A stretch of DNA of 64,000 bases from Picocystis sp. L7 (taxonomy: Eukaryota > Chlorophyta > Picocystophyceae > Picocystales > Picocystaceae). Position numbers and translations under genes: made by a program. Of the stretch, positions 1 through 11,616 are shown piece by piece. Each line of letters opens with the position of its first letter. Position 1 is the stretch's first letter. The notes below the pieces were generated by a model. It saw only the letters and a list, made by a program, of their open reading frames with translations, had not been told where the DNA came from and did not search any database. The stretch spans positions 62,001-126,000 of the forward strand of contig QXJR01000025.1 in NCBI GenBank assembly GCA_020975725.1, read 5' to 3'.

Positions 1-144
1 TCTTCTTGGTGCGCAGAACCCGGGAAGGAAAGAGAACCGATCACACGTGAGCAGGGTGTGCCAATCGTCCCTCGCACCATGCACGAGAACCAACACATAG
101 ATCCCATGCAGCGAGAGAATCCAAAATCCGCCACGAAACCAAAG

Positions 145-3100
145 TCAAGGGTCGCCGCGATTCCTGGCCTTCCTGGCACTTTTGGGGCGGGGTGTGGACA
201 TGCCCTGAGAATCCGCGCCGGTCAAATCAGCATCTCTGTCCCTTTGCTTGCTTTTTCTGGTCTGTGCAGGCTCGCGGCTAGTCGCTTGGCACGCCTCCAC
301 GGAGACTTTGATCGATTTGAGCATGTTCTTGTGCTGCGTCAAAGCTGAAGGGTTGTTTTCCAAGGCCGTTGCCGCTTCAGTGATCTTCTGACACGAGGAA
401 GCAGATAAAGACAGTCTTTGACTTGACTGCTTCTGAAGCTTGAGCATTTGCTGCATTAGTTGGTGAACAAGCTTGATGGCCTCGTTGGTTTTCTTCTGTT
501 TCGTCCATTCCCGGGTCAAAGCATGCAAAAGCAAACCCACGAATTGCTCTCGGTTGAGGTGTACGGCATTGTGCAGCTCCATTGCAAACTTGGGGGTACA
601 GCTACGCGAGACAACAAGCACGAGCTGCAAGCTCTCGAGGAGCAGAAACTCGTTGAGGCCCTCCTGCGCACTCATAAGCGGTGGTAACAACGATAGACCC
701 ACCTCGGGAAACGCAGTGACCGTTCCTGCCAAGAAAAAATGAGACAAGTGGCACTTTTTCTTGAGGAAATAATCCATCAACGCGTGGGTTGCAATTTCCC
801 TTGTGCCCAGATCCAGGGTAGTGGCTCCCGTTGCCTTGATTGCCCCAAAGGACGCGCGCAGGAGGTATCTGGAGCACTGCTCAGCGGCGCTTGACACCTC
901 CTTTGAACTGGATTGACTTGCCTTCTCCAATGCCGCCTTCAGCAGGCCATGTACGACGTCGATTGACAGCTTGCTTCCCGAAGCCTCTGCCTTGGACTTG
1001 CAGATTCTCCCTTTCAAGAGCCCCGAGAGTCCTTCCTTGAGCTCCTTGCTCCCCAATGGCAGCTGCATGGACTTTAAGAGTGGATGGACCGCAAAGGGGA
1101 GTAGCGGGGACGAGGGACACTTTTTCACGTAGACCTCCAGAAGTCCGATCACACGCACCTTGAAGGACACAACCTGCTCTGCCGCTTGCTTACCCTCGGA
1201 AATCCTTTCCCTGGCTGAGTGGAATGCATCCACCAAGTACTTATCCAGCTTGAACATTTGTTCATCGGAGAACACTACATCGTCGTCCTCATCCTTCACT
1301 GGGTTGGAATCGCCCTCTACTTCCATGTCGGATCCATCATCGGTTTCTGCTTGAGACTCTTCTTCGCTATCACTGTCCTCCTGGGAGCTTTCCTCTTCCT
1401 CTTCCTCCTCCGATTCCGAATCATCTTCGTTTTCCACAGTAGCGGGTTGGCTGGAGATGTGATCGAGAAGATCTTCCAATCCACGGCGAGACAGATGATC
1501 TGCAAAGACACGGAATAGTGCTGAAGCAGCTTCGCATGGGACCGAGGAAGACTTGGTAAGGAATATCGTAATCGCATCCACAAGCACATCCATCCAATGC
1601 GGCTCTACACTTGCCTCCTGCTCCTCCTTTGCGTTCAATAGCTTGGTCCAGTCCGGCGATCCAACAGCCCATGCGTTTTCGAGCGCCATGCAGACATCAT
1701 CTACCACCTCCATGTACCCAGAGTAAGGGTCCACATAGAGTTGAAGCTCGTGAACCATCAGAAAGTGCTGCACGACGTTTAAGTTCGCTTTCGTGTAGGT
1801 CGTCTCTCCCGAGTCGGACAGTGCTTGCACTCTCTTGGATGCCTTTCTCAGCAATTTGACGGCTGGATTTATTTCTTCCACATCTCCAGAGACGAGAGTT
1901 GCACCACGTTTGAAGCTGGCCTGGATGAAATCCAAAACGACCAGCAAACCATCCGCTTTCTTACCATTTACTACCAACCCTTTCTTCTGCTCTGAATACA
2001 GGGCTGAATACTTGCTCAAGCGTGCAATCGCCGTATTCCTGGTGCTCACATTCAGTTTTTCAGACAGGCGCGACAAACAATCCAGTTCCTTCAACTTGGA
2101 TGTTTTATTGGTGGGCTCAGCAACTTCCAAAAATGCAACAGCAGCCAAGAAGCGAAGGGCTTCGCACCGAAGGCTGTCATCAGACTCTGAGGTCTTGAAC
2201 AACTTGCAGATCTTCTCCAAAATGTCCACATGACTCTCACCGCCCACGCCTTCTTCTTCCCCTTGTCCTTCGGATCGAAAGGTGGCAAAACGATGGAGCA
2301 ACGCATCTAGATTCTCCCTCCCACTGGCATTGCTTTCCTCCGCCCTCAGAGCGTTTGGTTTTTCATCCTGCCCATTCTCGGCCAGACCGGCCTGGGGTCG
2401 CTTCCCGAGATCTCGGAGGGCCCTATCGATCGCTACCCTCGTGCTGTCTGCAGCGTGCCTGGCCATGTAGTTCTCGATGGTTGCTTCAGTCAACTCTGCT
2501 TTCTTGTGAAGCAAGCTGTTCTTGTTCTTCACGTGGGTCCTCAGGTTGAGCAAAAAAGGCTCTGAAAATAGGATGGGAATCTGGTCTGCCACGACCCAGG
2601 GAAGAACGAGTTCAAAAAGCTCCATGGCCAGGAATTTTCGATCGTGCGAACCTCCGTCCAATAGTGGACCTTCCACCGCCAGTTTCCAAAAATCATGCAA
2701 GCAAGGCATGAACCGTGGCTCTGGCTTCGAAGCCACATCAAAGGGTGTGCATGTGCCGTGGATGAGCATGCCAAGCAAATGTAGCCAAGTGCGGTGGGTG
2801 CGAGGATGTGCACAACTTGTTCCTGCAAAAACAGGTGCAAGCTTTTCTAGATGCTTGCCTGCCAGGAAGCTCGATGCTCTCAACCGATCGATATCTTTAC
2901 CGCTGGCAGGCATGGCACCTTTCGCTTTGCGCCCCTTCATCTTAGAAAGCTTAGTCTTTGTGCTGTCCTCATCCATCAAAGGCAGTAGCTCAGCTTCTCT
3001 CGCCACGTCTGCAGGCACGTCTTCCCAGCAGGCCAAGAGTGCGTAGAGAGCATGTGGAGCTCTTGCATCTTCGGGCTTTGCCTCCACCATCCACCGATAC

Positions 3101-4064
3101 AATGGAGTTCCTTTCTCAAAGAGGTTACCATTGCAAGCATCCACAATCTCTACGATGACCGCGGCTGCAGCTTCCTGCAGGAATTGCTTTCTTTCCGCAG
3201 CATCGACCACGAGTTCGCATGCTGCCAATGCATCCTTCTCGTTGCCCAGCCTCTTCGCTCGTGCGAGTGCTCCGATTCCAAATAACCTTCCCAAAAGCGC
3301 GTCCCTGGCTTCCCTCCCTTTGCCATTCGCCGGCAAATGCTCTCGCAGAAGATCAAACACCTCCGCATTGGACATTGGACAACGGGGGTCTTGGAGGGCT
3401 ATGCAAATGGCCAGTGCAAAGCCTTGGCGCGCAGCAGCCCGCGGGGAGGCGAGCCCCCTCGCCAGCCTGTCCCAGGCGTATTGGGTGAGCGACCCTCCTT
3501 TCTTTCCCATCTCACCGCTTGCTTTTCCACCGAAGGAGGGTTCAGCAAGGCCTGCCTCCGAATCAGTTTCCCGTTCGCCCTCGACCTGCGTTCCATGCGG
3601 TTCCATCTGTAGCTGCGCTGCATGCGCATCTGCCTTGGTGGTGACTCTGGCATCCCTTTCCAAGGCCAGCGCCAGCGTTTCTGCCGCTTGCTTCCTGGTT
3701 TGCACGTCCACGGATGCCAAATCCCAAAAACATTGCTTCACCTGCAGTGTGCCATGCCGGCGTCCCGATCCAGAGCAGAAGGTCCGGATCGTCGTGGAGG
3801 TGGTGGACACGGTTCCACCGTTTCGAAATTCCAACGCACCGTCCGTACAAAGGCACACAACATCGTGTCAGCTACACAACACAGCAACCATGGATTCTCA
3901 CCTTCGAGGCAACCTTTCGACACGCGTTTCAGGACCGCTGCGTCTCCGAACCGATCCGTTCCGCAGGTTTTCGGGTACCCAATTCGACGTAGAACACGAT
4001 GCACGCGTCCGTTTCCTCGTCCGAAGGCGTCCGAGCGCGCAAAACGCACCTCCGCTTGCGCCAT
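145..4064 (-). CDS. POL5: DNA polymerase V / MYBBP1A-like nucleolar protein (Pol5)
   Basis: This is a member of the Pol5/MYBBP1A (DNA_pol_phi) family, nucleolar proteins of rDNA transcription and ribosome biogenesis; despite the name they are not thought to be replicative polymerases. The model joins 145-3741 and 4050-4064 (about 1,203 aa). Exon 1 is only MAQAE; the intron at 3742-4049 runs from GTGCGT to CTGCAG and enters in phase at VKQCFWDLASVD, the usual family start. No in-frame ATG exists near the front of the large exon, so splicing is needed. The N-terminal part is helical-repeat-like (YAWDRLARGLASPRAAARQG), followed near residue 830 by a long acidic run of Glu, Asp and Ser, and a basic C-terminal tail (about the last 40 residues, many Lys/Arg) that suits nucleolar retention. 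The family call is firm; the tiny first exon is inferred. Confidence 0.82.
3742..4049 (-). other. Intron 1 of the Pol5-like gene (308 bp)
   Basis: The donor GTGCGT follows the fifth codon and the acceptor CACACTGCAG precedes VKQCFW. Phase is 0 on both sides. This is the longest intron placed in the window and uses the GTGCGT donor also seen in the ubiquitin and IF1-like genes. Confidence 0.65.
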
Positions 4065-4290
4065 AGACGAGGCGGCGCCGACACGAAACGGAAGAATTAA
4101 AAATGGGCGAATAAATTCGCATGGTTTGAATTTTCGGGCAAGAAACGAATATTTTTCTTTCTCGGTTCGAAGAGGACAGAACCGAATCTCGAAGTCAAGC
4201 TAGGGTTTAGCCATGGCAAGGATAGGCATGGTCGTTGTCGTTTCTTGTTGTTGTTGTTGAAGAAGAGGATGAGGGCGTGCAGGGGTCAAA

Positions 4291-5911
4291 TTACATGCTG
4301 GAACCACCAGCCAGACGCATGGAGAGCTTCAGACCAAGGTCCTTGTCGGCTTGGGTCCAATATCCCATCCAGACACGGCGGATGTGGGAGGTGCACCGAG
4401 GGTCGGACAACATCCCAGCGAGCCGGTCGAGGAATCGCTCTTGACGATCCGCGGGCCAACTGCGATAACGATCCCCAGCCTGCTGGAAGTTGTTCTCCTT
4501 CTCGATGACGTTTCTTTCACGCTGCCCGTGGACCTTGCTGGAAGGCATCGGGTACTCGGGAGCGTTCGTGGTCGCATCAAAACGAGAAGGGAAATAGTTG
4601 ACCTCCTCCTGCCTGTGGACCGTGTTCATCAGACCATCGTGGTGATTGTTGTGGTGAGGTGCCTTGGGCGCGTTCGCTGGCAACGTGAGGTAGTTGGGTC
4701 CCAACCTGTATCGCTGGGTGTCTGCATAGCTGAAGATGCGGGTCTGTAGAAGCTTGTCCTCGCTGTAGTGGATCCCAGGAACAATCAGGGCAGGGCAGAA
4801 TGCCAGCTGCTCGTTCTCTGCAAAGAAGTTGTCGACGTTGCGGTTCAAGACCAGCCTTCCAACTGGTTGAAGGGGGAAGATGTCTTCCGGCCAAGTCTGC
4901 ATGCGGTGGAGAGAGGAGAAGAGTCAGCACGGTCAACCTGTGGGACGAGATCCGAAAGGGCCTTTCCAAAATTCTAGAGCAACTGCGCATACCTTTGTCA
5001 CGTCAAGCGGATCGAAATCTTGCTTGAACTCGTCCTCGATGGGCATTGTTTGGATAAAGAGTCCCCACTCTGGAAACTTGCCGCTGGCGATGGAATCATA
5101 CAAGTCTTTCGTTGCATGGCTGTGATTCTCACCCCCGACCTTGTTCGCGTTGTCATCCAGCAAACACTCCACTCCCTCGAGCGGCTTCCAGTGGAACTTG
5201 ACGTAGGTCTCCTTTCCCTCCGCATTGAGCAGGATGAACGTGTGCACCCCGAACCCTTCCATGTGACGGTAATCGCGTGGGATGCCAACATCATCCAACA
5301 GAAACGTGAGCATGTGACAGGACTCTGGGTGGTGCGACAAGAAGTCCATGATCCTCCAAGGCTCCTGCATGTTGCTCTTGGGATTGGGCTTGAAGGCATG
5401 GACCATGTCCGGGAACTTCATGCCATCACGTATGAAAAACACCGGCATGTTGTTGCCCACCAGGTCCCAATTGCCTTGCCTCGTGTAGAACTTGACCGCG
5501 AATCCTCGCGGGTCTCGCAAGGTCTCGGGCGACCCGCGCTCGTGCACCACGGTACTGAACCTCACGATGACCGGGGTCTGTACTCCCGGTGCGCGGAACA
5601 GATCTGCGCACGTCAGGTGGGTGATGTCATGCGTGACTTCGAAGAAGCCCTTGGCCGAAGCGCCACGAGCATGGACCACTCGCTCCGGGATCCTTTCGCG
5701 GTCAAACTGAGCCAATTTTTCCAGCAAGTGATAGTCATCCAGGAGGACGGGACCTCGCTTTCCCGCAGTAAGGGAATTGTTGTTGTTCCATACCGGTGCA
5801 CCGCTGTTGGTGGTCCAATACGGGCAATCGTGTGCAGAGCTCGGTCGATGCTGCGATCACCGCGATGCGTGTAGTTTCGCACGTGCATCCCATTCACACG
5901 TAGAAATGCAT
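4291..5911 (-). CDS. CAT: Catalase (plant-type, heme)
   Basis: Heme catalase, which converts hydrogen peroxide to water and oxygen, expected in peroxisomes. The model joins 4291-4896, 4993-5850 and 5900-5911 and gives 491 aa, against 492 for plant catalases. Exon 1 is only MHFY; exon 2 continues [21 protein letters not shown], which aligns with the plant N-terminus, and its frame has a stop just upstream, so a 5' exon is required. The second intron (4897-4992) joins DPLDVTK to [13 protein letters not shown] exactly. Visible family signatures are the catalytic-His segment [46 protein letters not shown], and the heme-ligand Tyr segment [14 protein letters not shown]. The protein ends in SSM, a possible weak PTS1-like tail. 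Exons 2 and 3 are secure; the four-codon first exon is the best of several options. Confidence 0.92.
4897..4992 (-). other. Intron 2 of catalase (96 bp)
   Basis: Donor GTATGC and acceptor GCATGCAG, phase 0. Removing it restores the conserved DVTKTWPED junction. Confidence 0.9.
5851..5899 (-). other. Probable intron 1 of catalase (49 bp)
   Basis: Donor GTGTGA after ATGCATTTCTAC and acceptor GATCGCAG before CATCGACCG, phase 0. It is very short but similar in size to the 46-bp intron in the LRR gene. Other donors in the same stretch are possible. Confidence 0.5.
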
Positions 5912-5937
5912 CGGTCGGTCGGTCGATCGATCGATCA
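5911..5937. repeat. Short tandem repeat in the catalase leader
   Basis: A run of TCGG units passes into GATC units immediately upstream of the proposed catalase ATG. It is a simple-sequence tract, likely in the 5' UTR. Confidence 0.6.
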
Positions 5938-7714
5938 CGCACTCCCTTTCGTCAGCATCCCTCTTCTCGATCTTTCTCAACCAACGGTCCAGGATTCCGC
6001 CGCCACCTCTCCGGGCCATGGTCGTGCTTCTACGGAGCCGTAGAAAAGCCGCTTGCTCCCACACGTCGAGACTTGCGATGCGTCTGGGAAGCGTCGTTCC
6101 CACTTGGCGACTTCTCTTGTTCGAAGGAAGCGTATCTCGAGGACGCCATCACGTGCTTCTTCGCCTTTCGGCGTCGTGCTTTGCTCGAGATCTCCGCCGT
6201 CGCGCTTCCGTTTCGCACGTGGCGGGTCTCGTTGGACAGCCCGAGAGGCCTTCGAGCGTGATCACGGATCCGTTTGCGCCGCAGAGCAGCTCGCGAGGCG
6301 CACCTGGCTCGGATCCATCGCACAAGGCAGATCTGGTGACGAAACGAGGCACGAACCCAGCACGAAAAGATCGCGCCCCGGGGTTAACCCCACGAGACGA
6401 CTTAAGTTAAGGAACGGAGGCGAGAGGCGGGGAGGGAAGGAGAGACGAGTTAAGCGAGGTTCAGGCGGAGTTTGCGAAGGAGCGGGGGGAGGCTGACGTG
6501 GAGGGAGGGGTCGCAGTTAACCCCAGGAACGTGGTCGAGTTAAGGAGAGGTTTCGTGTGGGCTGTGCTAGGCAGGTGGATAGTTAAGCAAAGTTAATCGA
6601 GAGGAGGGCGGTTGGATGGAGATTCCGATCCGGAGGGTTCGTCCTCGAAGAGGTTTACAAAATCGTTCGACTTAACTCCACCCCTGTCCTCCCCACAAAG
6701 TGCGGAGAAGAGAGGGGGTTAAGTGAAATTAAGGTATATCCCTCCTTCAGGTGGGTGGAGGTAGGATCCAGGTCCAATTCACAAAGATGTGTGAACCACC
6801 TCGATTGCACCCGATGTGTGCTGGTGGAACACAGAAATTGGAGGGTGGACTTTTCCATGCCACAGCAGGGATATTGGAACGAAACGTACATGCCAAGAAC
6901 CATCCCTTTGGATCGAGCCAAAGGACAGAGACAGGGTCTCTCCCATCGAAGAGAACGGGATGCGTCCACATCCCTCCAAAGGGAGAGGGTCCATGGAACA
7001 CAGGAACCGAAATTTAAACCCACATGGTGCACACGGCAGGGCAAATGTGCACGGCATGGATCCAACATCTTTGCCGCCGCCACTGATTGTCAGGTCCAAG
7101 CGATCAGGCAACGACAGCACAAGGCTGGCCCACTCCGTGCAATGCCCTTGAAATCTCCAGCAAGATCGTTGCAGGGGTAAAAGCCGCGTGCAGGATTGAG
7201 AAAACGACACAGAATGCGACGGACAGTGAATGTTTGTACCGCTTCACCCACACACGCTGAGACTCAGATCTCAAGGACGAGCATCTGCCAAATGGAAACT
7301 GCTTGACATGCCAATAAATTACACTCGATGGAGCCCAATGCTCCAAAGCCGTTCCAGCTGAAAGAAGGCGTTCTTGGAAGAGAGGACCCGTCGGACGGTT
7401 GTGTGTGGCGACCCTCTCCCTGTGGGCTTCACCTGGAGCAGATTCAGCAGTCGTTTTTTCCATGTGAGCACTCGCTTGTCAGCTGAACAGCTGAACGAAG
7501 TTGGAAAATTGTCTCCACGTGTTGCAGCTCCATGGAGCGTGGACCAAACACGCAGGTTGAATGTACGGGGACCTTGCTTAGCTGGCACGTCCGGCGTAGG
7601 CATGCCTTTGCCCGGCCGCCCATCTGTCCAAACCATTGTGTGCCCTCTCTCCTGCCTTTCCTAGCGAAAGCTGGCCCTCTGCAGCCCGCAGAGGCCACAT
7701 GCTCATTCAATCGC
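5912..7714. other. Gene-free spacer upstream of catalase
   Basis: No convincing coding region. Its catalase-proximal part (to about 6740) is GC-rich and holds many TTAA-containing motifs, annotated separately. The part from 6750 to 7714 is the 3' flank of the next minus-strand gene and shows no recognised element. Confidence 0.5.
6381..6735. promoter_or_regulatory. GTTAAC/TTAAC motif cluster upstream of catalase
   Basis: The palindrome GGGTTAACCC sits at 6381-6390, GTTAAC at 6516-6521, and GTTAAG, CTTAAC or TTAAG variants near 6402, 6448, 6541, 6591 and 6670. The cluster is 470-830 bp upstream of the catalase ATG and resembles those upstream of other genes here. A promoter role is inferred from recurrence only. 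Confidence 0.4.
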
Positions 7715-8293
7715 TCAAGGCTGTCCACTCCATGTGAAGTGCATTTGCCACAACGCGTGCCATCCCGTCAAGAAGAGGACGCTGGCAAGGAACGTGTGCA
7801 TCAGGCCACCGCCTGCATTGTCACCGTTGCCTGTCGTGGCAAAATAGCACGTGACCAACCTGCTGCATGGTTCATCAGCATTGTCTTCTCCATCTGTGCA
7901 ATCGAACCCTTCTGTCATGCAACTGGCCACGGGGTAGGTCTCGTTGCTTTCCAGACCCGTGCAGTTGGGATACCTGAAATAGGTCCAGTTGACCTCTGTC
8001 CTGCTCAGCAACGTCACACCTGCGTAGGTAGGCACTTGTGTGTCGTTCTTCCACACGCACATGCCCGTCACCGCGGTGTCGGAGCGCGTCATGGGTCCTT
8101 GACAGTCGTCTTGAAGGTATTCTTGGAGGAAGCAGAACGCACTCTCGTTCTGCGGGACGCCCGCCACGGCGCACCAGCACGTCGCCATGGCCACCAGGAA
8201 GGTCAAACCGTTCGTGGGCATCCCTCGGATCTCGCGACGCCTGCTCGTGCGGCACGTAAAACGCGCGCGAGATGCGGTGCGCCACGACGCCAT
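7715..8293 (-). CDS. Small Cys-rich secreted/membrane glycoprotein, unknown function
   Basis: I do not recognise the family. The frame encodes 192 aa from the ATG at 8293, or 168 aa from a second ATG at 8221. The shorter form begins like a signal peptide (MPTNGLTFLVAMATCWCAVA). The body has about ten Cys and five N-glycosylation sequons (NES, NDT, NWT, NCT, NET), including WKNDTQ and FRYPNCTGLESNET. The C-terminus has a hydrophobic run (LMHTFLASVLFLTGW) after a Gly/Asn-rich spacer, suggesting a GPI-attachment signal or a single membrane anchor. A GTTAAC/CTTAAC pair lies 16-35 bp upstream of the first ATG, which favours a transcription start there. It is likely a cell-surface or lumenal glycoprotein; no catalytic motif is visible. 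Confidence 0.6.
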   Translation of the reverse strand: MASWRTASRARFTCRTSRRREIRGMPTNGLTFLVAMATCWCAVAGVPQNESAFCFLQEYLQDDCQGPMTRSDTAVTGMCVWKNDTQVPTYAGVTLLSRTEVNWTYFRYPNCTGLESNETYPVASCMTEGFDCTDGEDNADEPCSRLVTCYFATTGNGDNAGGGLMHTFLASVLFLTGWHALWQMHFTWSGQP

Positions 8294-8308
8294 GCCGAGA
8301 GGCGAATC

Positions 8309-8327
8309 GGTTAACTCGTCACTTAAC
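8309..8327. promoter_or_regulatory. GTTAAC/CTTAAC pair upstream of the glycoprotein gene
   Basis: CGGTTAACT and ACTTAACTT lie 13 bp apart and very close to the start codon at 8293. Same motif family as upstream of other genes in the window. Confidence 0.4.
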
Positions 8328-10113
8328 TTCGGGTCCGGATTCCATCCCCTCGAAGGCCGAGGAGGAAGGGGGAGTTTTTTCTCTCGGAGGGGGAAGGGGA
8401 GAGCGTGGATGGCCACCGTGCACGCCATCCGCGGTCCATGACCGAGGCGGCTGCGTGGAATGCGTCCTCGCGAGAGGTTTGGATCCTCTGGATGTGATCC
8501 CCGACCTCCCTCGGAGCGAGGGGGAACGGATGGGAGCCCAAGTCGTCGAATCGTCCTCCTCCCTCTCATCACACCATGGAGACGTTGCCCCGAGAAGAGG
8601 CGAAGCGTTTGAAGATCGCCTCCGCCGTATCACGTGCCCAAAAGAGCTCTTCCCAAAACCCGTGGTTCGTGATCTGCTTTGTTCTCTTTCGATGGCGCGG
8701 ACCGATCCGGAACTTGGGCAAATCCCTTACAAAGCTTGATTGCGAACGAGAAGAGGATAGTGGCACAATGGACGTCACGGACCTGCGAGATGTCGGCGCG
8801 AACAAGGTTGGAATATCGGAAGGAAAAAAAGCAAATGGAACGTTGAAGGGATCACAGGAGTAGCAAGGAAGCATTTCTTTTGCTTTGGCGTGTAGACGAA
8901 GACCGCACATCCGACCACGGGCTTCGCATCGGTGAGGTTTGTGTTCGAGCATGTGGACTTCGTTCGAGGGAACCGGTGGGACGCATCACGAAGGGGGGAG
9001 AGTTTGCCCCCATGCGGTCGTCCATGATCTCGGATCCATGCGAGCGCATGCTTCAGCAATTGAAATCGGTTTTCCGAGTAATTCGAAACACTCGGCCTAG
9101 AAACGTTGTCGTGCCACCCTCAAGGATATTTTAACCTTCTTGCGTTACGAGCTCATTCTCACACGTGGATGGGGAACGCGGCCCCGAAACGAGATTTTCG
9201 CGCCCACGGTGTGGCACGGACGATTGGGTGGGAACGGCGTGCGTGGACTTTCACGTTTGTCCAAGAATCTCCTCGGCAAGCGCCCTCTTATCTCGGTTTG
9301 GTGGATCGGACGGAGGCCTTCGTCTCCTCCCGTATTCCCGCGTCCGTTCCTCGTCTGCACACGAATCGTATCCCGTGCACTTTTGCTCGGTCGGTTCCAT
9401 CCGAGCCCCCATCTCTCGGACGTGGCCGTGGATGGCATCGGTGTGAGTGTGTCCGAGTGTCTGAGTGTGTGTGTAGTGTTGTGTTGTCTTGCCTGTTCCC
9501 ACGTGTTGTTCTCAACCGATCCATCCAAGCGCCCATCACGTGGTCCCGAACTCCTCGACGCACCACGTCCCCAACCACCCCCCTCGCCCCCACCTTCGAC
9601 CCCCCTCTTCCGGCCCTGCGACCGCGGCCCGTCGAGGACCACCCGGCCGCCCGGGTTAACCTCGAGTTTTCGCCCCTCCCCGCCCCCACGGACCTTCGGT
9701 TAAGCACCGAGTTAACCTCCCCTTCGGTTGGGTCCAGCCGCCGCCATTCCGTCCGATCGGATCACTTTTTCGCGTCCTTCTTCGCGCGCGCGCGCCTCTT
9801 TCGCGGCTCGTTTCGGAGCTCAGGACCGCTGGAGAGGCGCAGGCGAGGACCTGGTCGCGTGGACGAACGTCCCTTCGAAGCCTGGAACGCGAGAATCCGC
9901 CGGAAGGGCGCGGAATTCGATCCGGAAGGCGTGGTGCTGGAGGAGCTCCTGTGGTCGCAGAACCGCACCAACAGCTCTTCGTCGCGCGTCAGTGCGGAGA
10001 ACAAGGTTTAGAAACCGTGCAGAAAGCAGGTGGATCGATACCCGGCATCCTGGAAATCGACCAACAGCTCGCTGGACCATTCATCCATTCGTTGGAGTGC
10101 ATACCTAACAATC
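8328..10113. other. Spacer before argininosuccinate synthase
   Basis: This spacer lies between two divergent genes. I see no gene with clear family support. The right part (about 9750-10113) is GC-rich, coding-like in places and probably the long 5' leader of the synthase gene. A GT-rich microsatellite-like tract occurs near 9440-9485. Confidence 0.45.
9655..9717. promoter_or_regulatory. GTTAAC motif cluster upstream of argininosuccinate synthase
   Basis: GGGTTAACCTCGAG at 9653-9666, GGTTAAGC at 9698 and GAGTTAACCTCC at 9709-9720. They lie about 400 bp upstream of the synthase ATG. Inferred promoter element. Confidence 0.4.
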
Positions 10114-11430
10114 ATGCAGGCATTGAAAGCACCAGCAAAGCTGCCCAACGGGCGCAGGGTGCACCAGAGGAAGGTGCATTGTGCAGCCCAAGGTTCTTTC
10201 AAGGGGGAGGTCAAGAAGGTGGTCCTCGCCTACAGCGGCGGACTGGACACCTCGGTCATCCTGAAATGGCTTCAGGACGAGTACCAGTGCGAGGTGGTGA
10301 CCTTCACCGCCGATCTTGGACAGGGAGAGGAGCTTGAACCGGCCAAGCTCAAGGCGGAGCAGATGGGTGTCAAGGAAATCTTCATCGATGATTTGCGCGA
10401 TGAGTTCGTGAGGGATTATGTGTTCCCCATGTTCCGTGCCAACGCACTGTACGAAGGCGTGTACCTGCTGGGGACTTCAATCGCCAGACCACTCATTGCC
10501 AAGCGACAGATAGAGATAGCCAAAATGGTAGGGGCAGACGCTGTTGCGCACGGTGCGACCGGCAAGGGGAACGACCAGGTCCGGTTCGAGCTCGGATACT
10601 ACGCGCTGAAACCAGACATTAAAGTAATCGCGCCGTGGCGGGAGTGGGATCTCAATTCGCGCACCAAGCTCTGCGGTTACGCAGAAGCCAAGGGCATCCC
10701 AGTACCAGATTCCAAACGCGGGGAGGCTCCCTACTCCACCGATGCGAACCTTCTGCACATCTCCTACGAAGGGAATGCCTTGGAGGATCCGTGGGTGGAA
10801 CCGGACGAAAGTATGTTCACTCGCTCCGTGAGCCCTGAAGCGGCGCCGGATAAGCCCACCTACGTGGAAATCGAGTTCAAGTACGGAGATCCAGTGGCCA
10901 TTGACGGGGAACAACTTGGACCGGCTGACCTCCTCACCAAGCTCAACCAACTGGGAGGGGACAACGGTATTGGCCGCATAGACATTGTGGAGAGCCGTTT
11001 CGTTGGAATGAAGTCTCGTGGGGTGTACGAAACCCCAGGGGGTACGGTCCTGCTTCAGGCACACCGTGTGCTGGAAAGCATTTGCTTGGATCGTGGTGAA
11101 GCGCACTTGAAAGATGAGTTGATGCCTCGATACGCAGAATTGATTTACAATGGGTTCTGGTTCAGCCCGGATCGTGAGATGCTTCAGGCTGCCATCGATG
11201 CCTCGCAAAAGAATGTCAATGGTTTGGTTCGTCTCAAGCTTTACAAGGGGAATGTCATTGTGGTTGGACGCAAGTCTGCAGCCAGTCTCTACGATGATAA
11301 GGTCGCCTCGTTCGAAGACGACGGTGGTGCGTACGACCAAAAGGATGCCGCTGGATTCATCAAGCTCCAGGCGTTGCGCCTCCGCACCTTGGCCACAGGC
11401 AGGCAACCCATCGACCTGGGGGATGCATAA
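10114..11430 (+). CDS. ASS1: Argininosuccinate synthase, probably plastid-targeted
   Basis: Argininosuccinate synthase condenses citrulline and aspartate with ATP in arginine biosynthesis. The protein is 438 aa from the ATG at 10114. Its first ~35 residues ([20 protein letters not shown]) are basic and poor in acids, as in a plastid transit peptide. The ATP pyrophosphatase loop AYSGGLDTS is at about residues 39-47. Other family blocks are [58 protein letters not shown] and [17 protein letters not shown]. The length fits the family plus a leader. The reading frame stays open upstream to 10030 but without an ATG. The gene converges on the GGCT-like gene, with 186 bp between stop codons; an AATAAA sits near 11473. 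The family call is very secure. Confidence 0.96.
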   Translation: MQALKAPAKLPNGRRVHQRKVHCAAQGSFKGEVKKVVLAYSGGLDTSVILKWLQDEYQCEVVTFTADLGQGEELEPAKLKAEQMGVKEIFIDDLRDEFVRDYVFPMFRANALYEGVYLLGTSIARPLIAKRQIEIAKMVGADAVAHGATGKGNDQVRFELGYYALKPDIKVIAPWREWDLNSRTKLCGYAEAKGIPVPDSKRGEAPYSTDANLLHISYEGNALEDPWVEPDESMFTRSVSPEAAPDKPTYVEIEFKYGDPVAIDGEQLGPADLLTKLNQLGGDNGIGRIDIVESRFVGMKSRGVYETPGGTVLLQAHRVLESICLDRGEAHLKDELMPRYAELIYNGFWFSPDREMLQAAIDASQKNVNGLVRLKLYKGNVIVVGRKSAASLYDDKVASFEDDGGAYDQKDAAGFIKLQALRLRTLATGRQPIDLGDA

Positions 11431-11616
11431 TCTCCCCATGCACAGCGTAGCAAATTTCCTACTGCTAAATGAAATAAAATCCAAATATGCCCAGTGATTT
11501 CTGCAACCGCCCGCAAGAACCACATCGCGCACTTCGGAGTCTTCAATGGGATGCTCCAAAAATGGTGCGCTGCCTTCTAGCGGCACCTCCGCCGAAATGC
11601 CAGCGTGAGATGGTCT

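Noticed and set aside
5941-6019. Alternative catalase first exon MARRGGGGILDRWLRKIEK with a GTGCGT donor
   Set aside because: Its phase does not fit the acceptor before HRPSSAHD that plant alignment demands; the four-codon exon MHFY fits both phase and total length.
8576-8863. 95-codon plus-strand frame METLPREEAKRLKIAS
   Set aside because: It begins with an ATG in good context, but the later part looks random and no family fits. A short spliced gene cannot be excluded.
9762-10011. GC-rich coding-like frames just before argininosuccinate synthase
   Set aside because: Open on both strands, without ATG on the plus strand; more likely a long 5' leader.
10030-10113. Longer N-terminus for argininosuccinate synthase
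   Set aside because: The upstream in-frame stretch has no ATG; the ATG at 10114 gives a sensible transit peptide.
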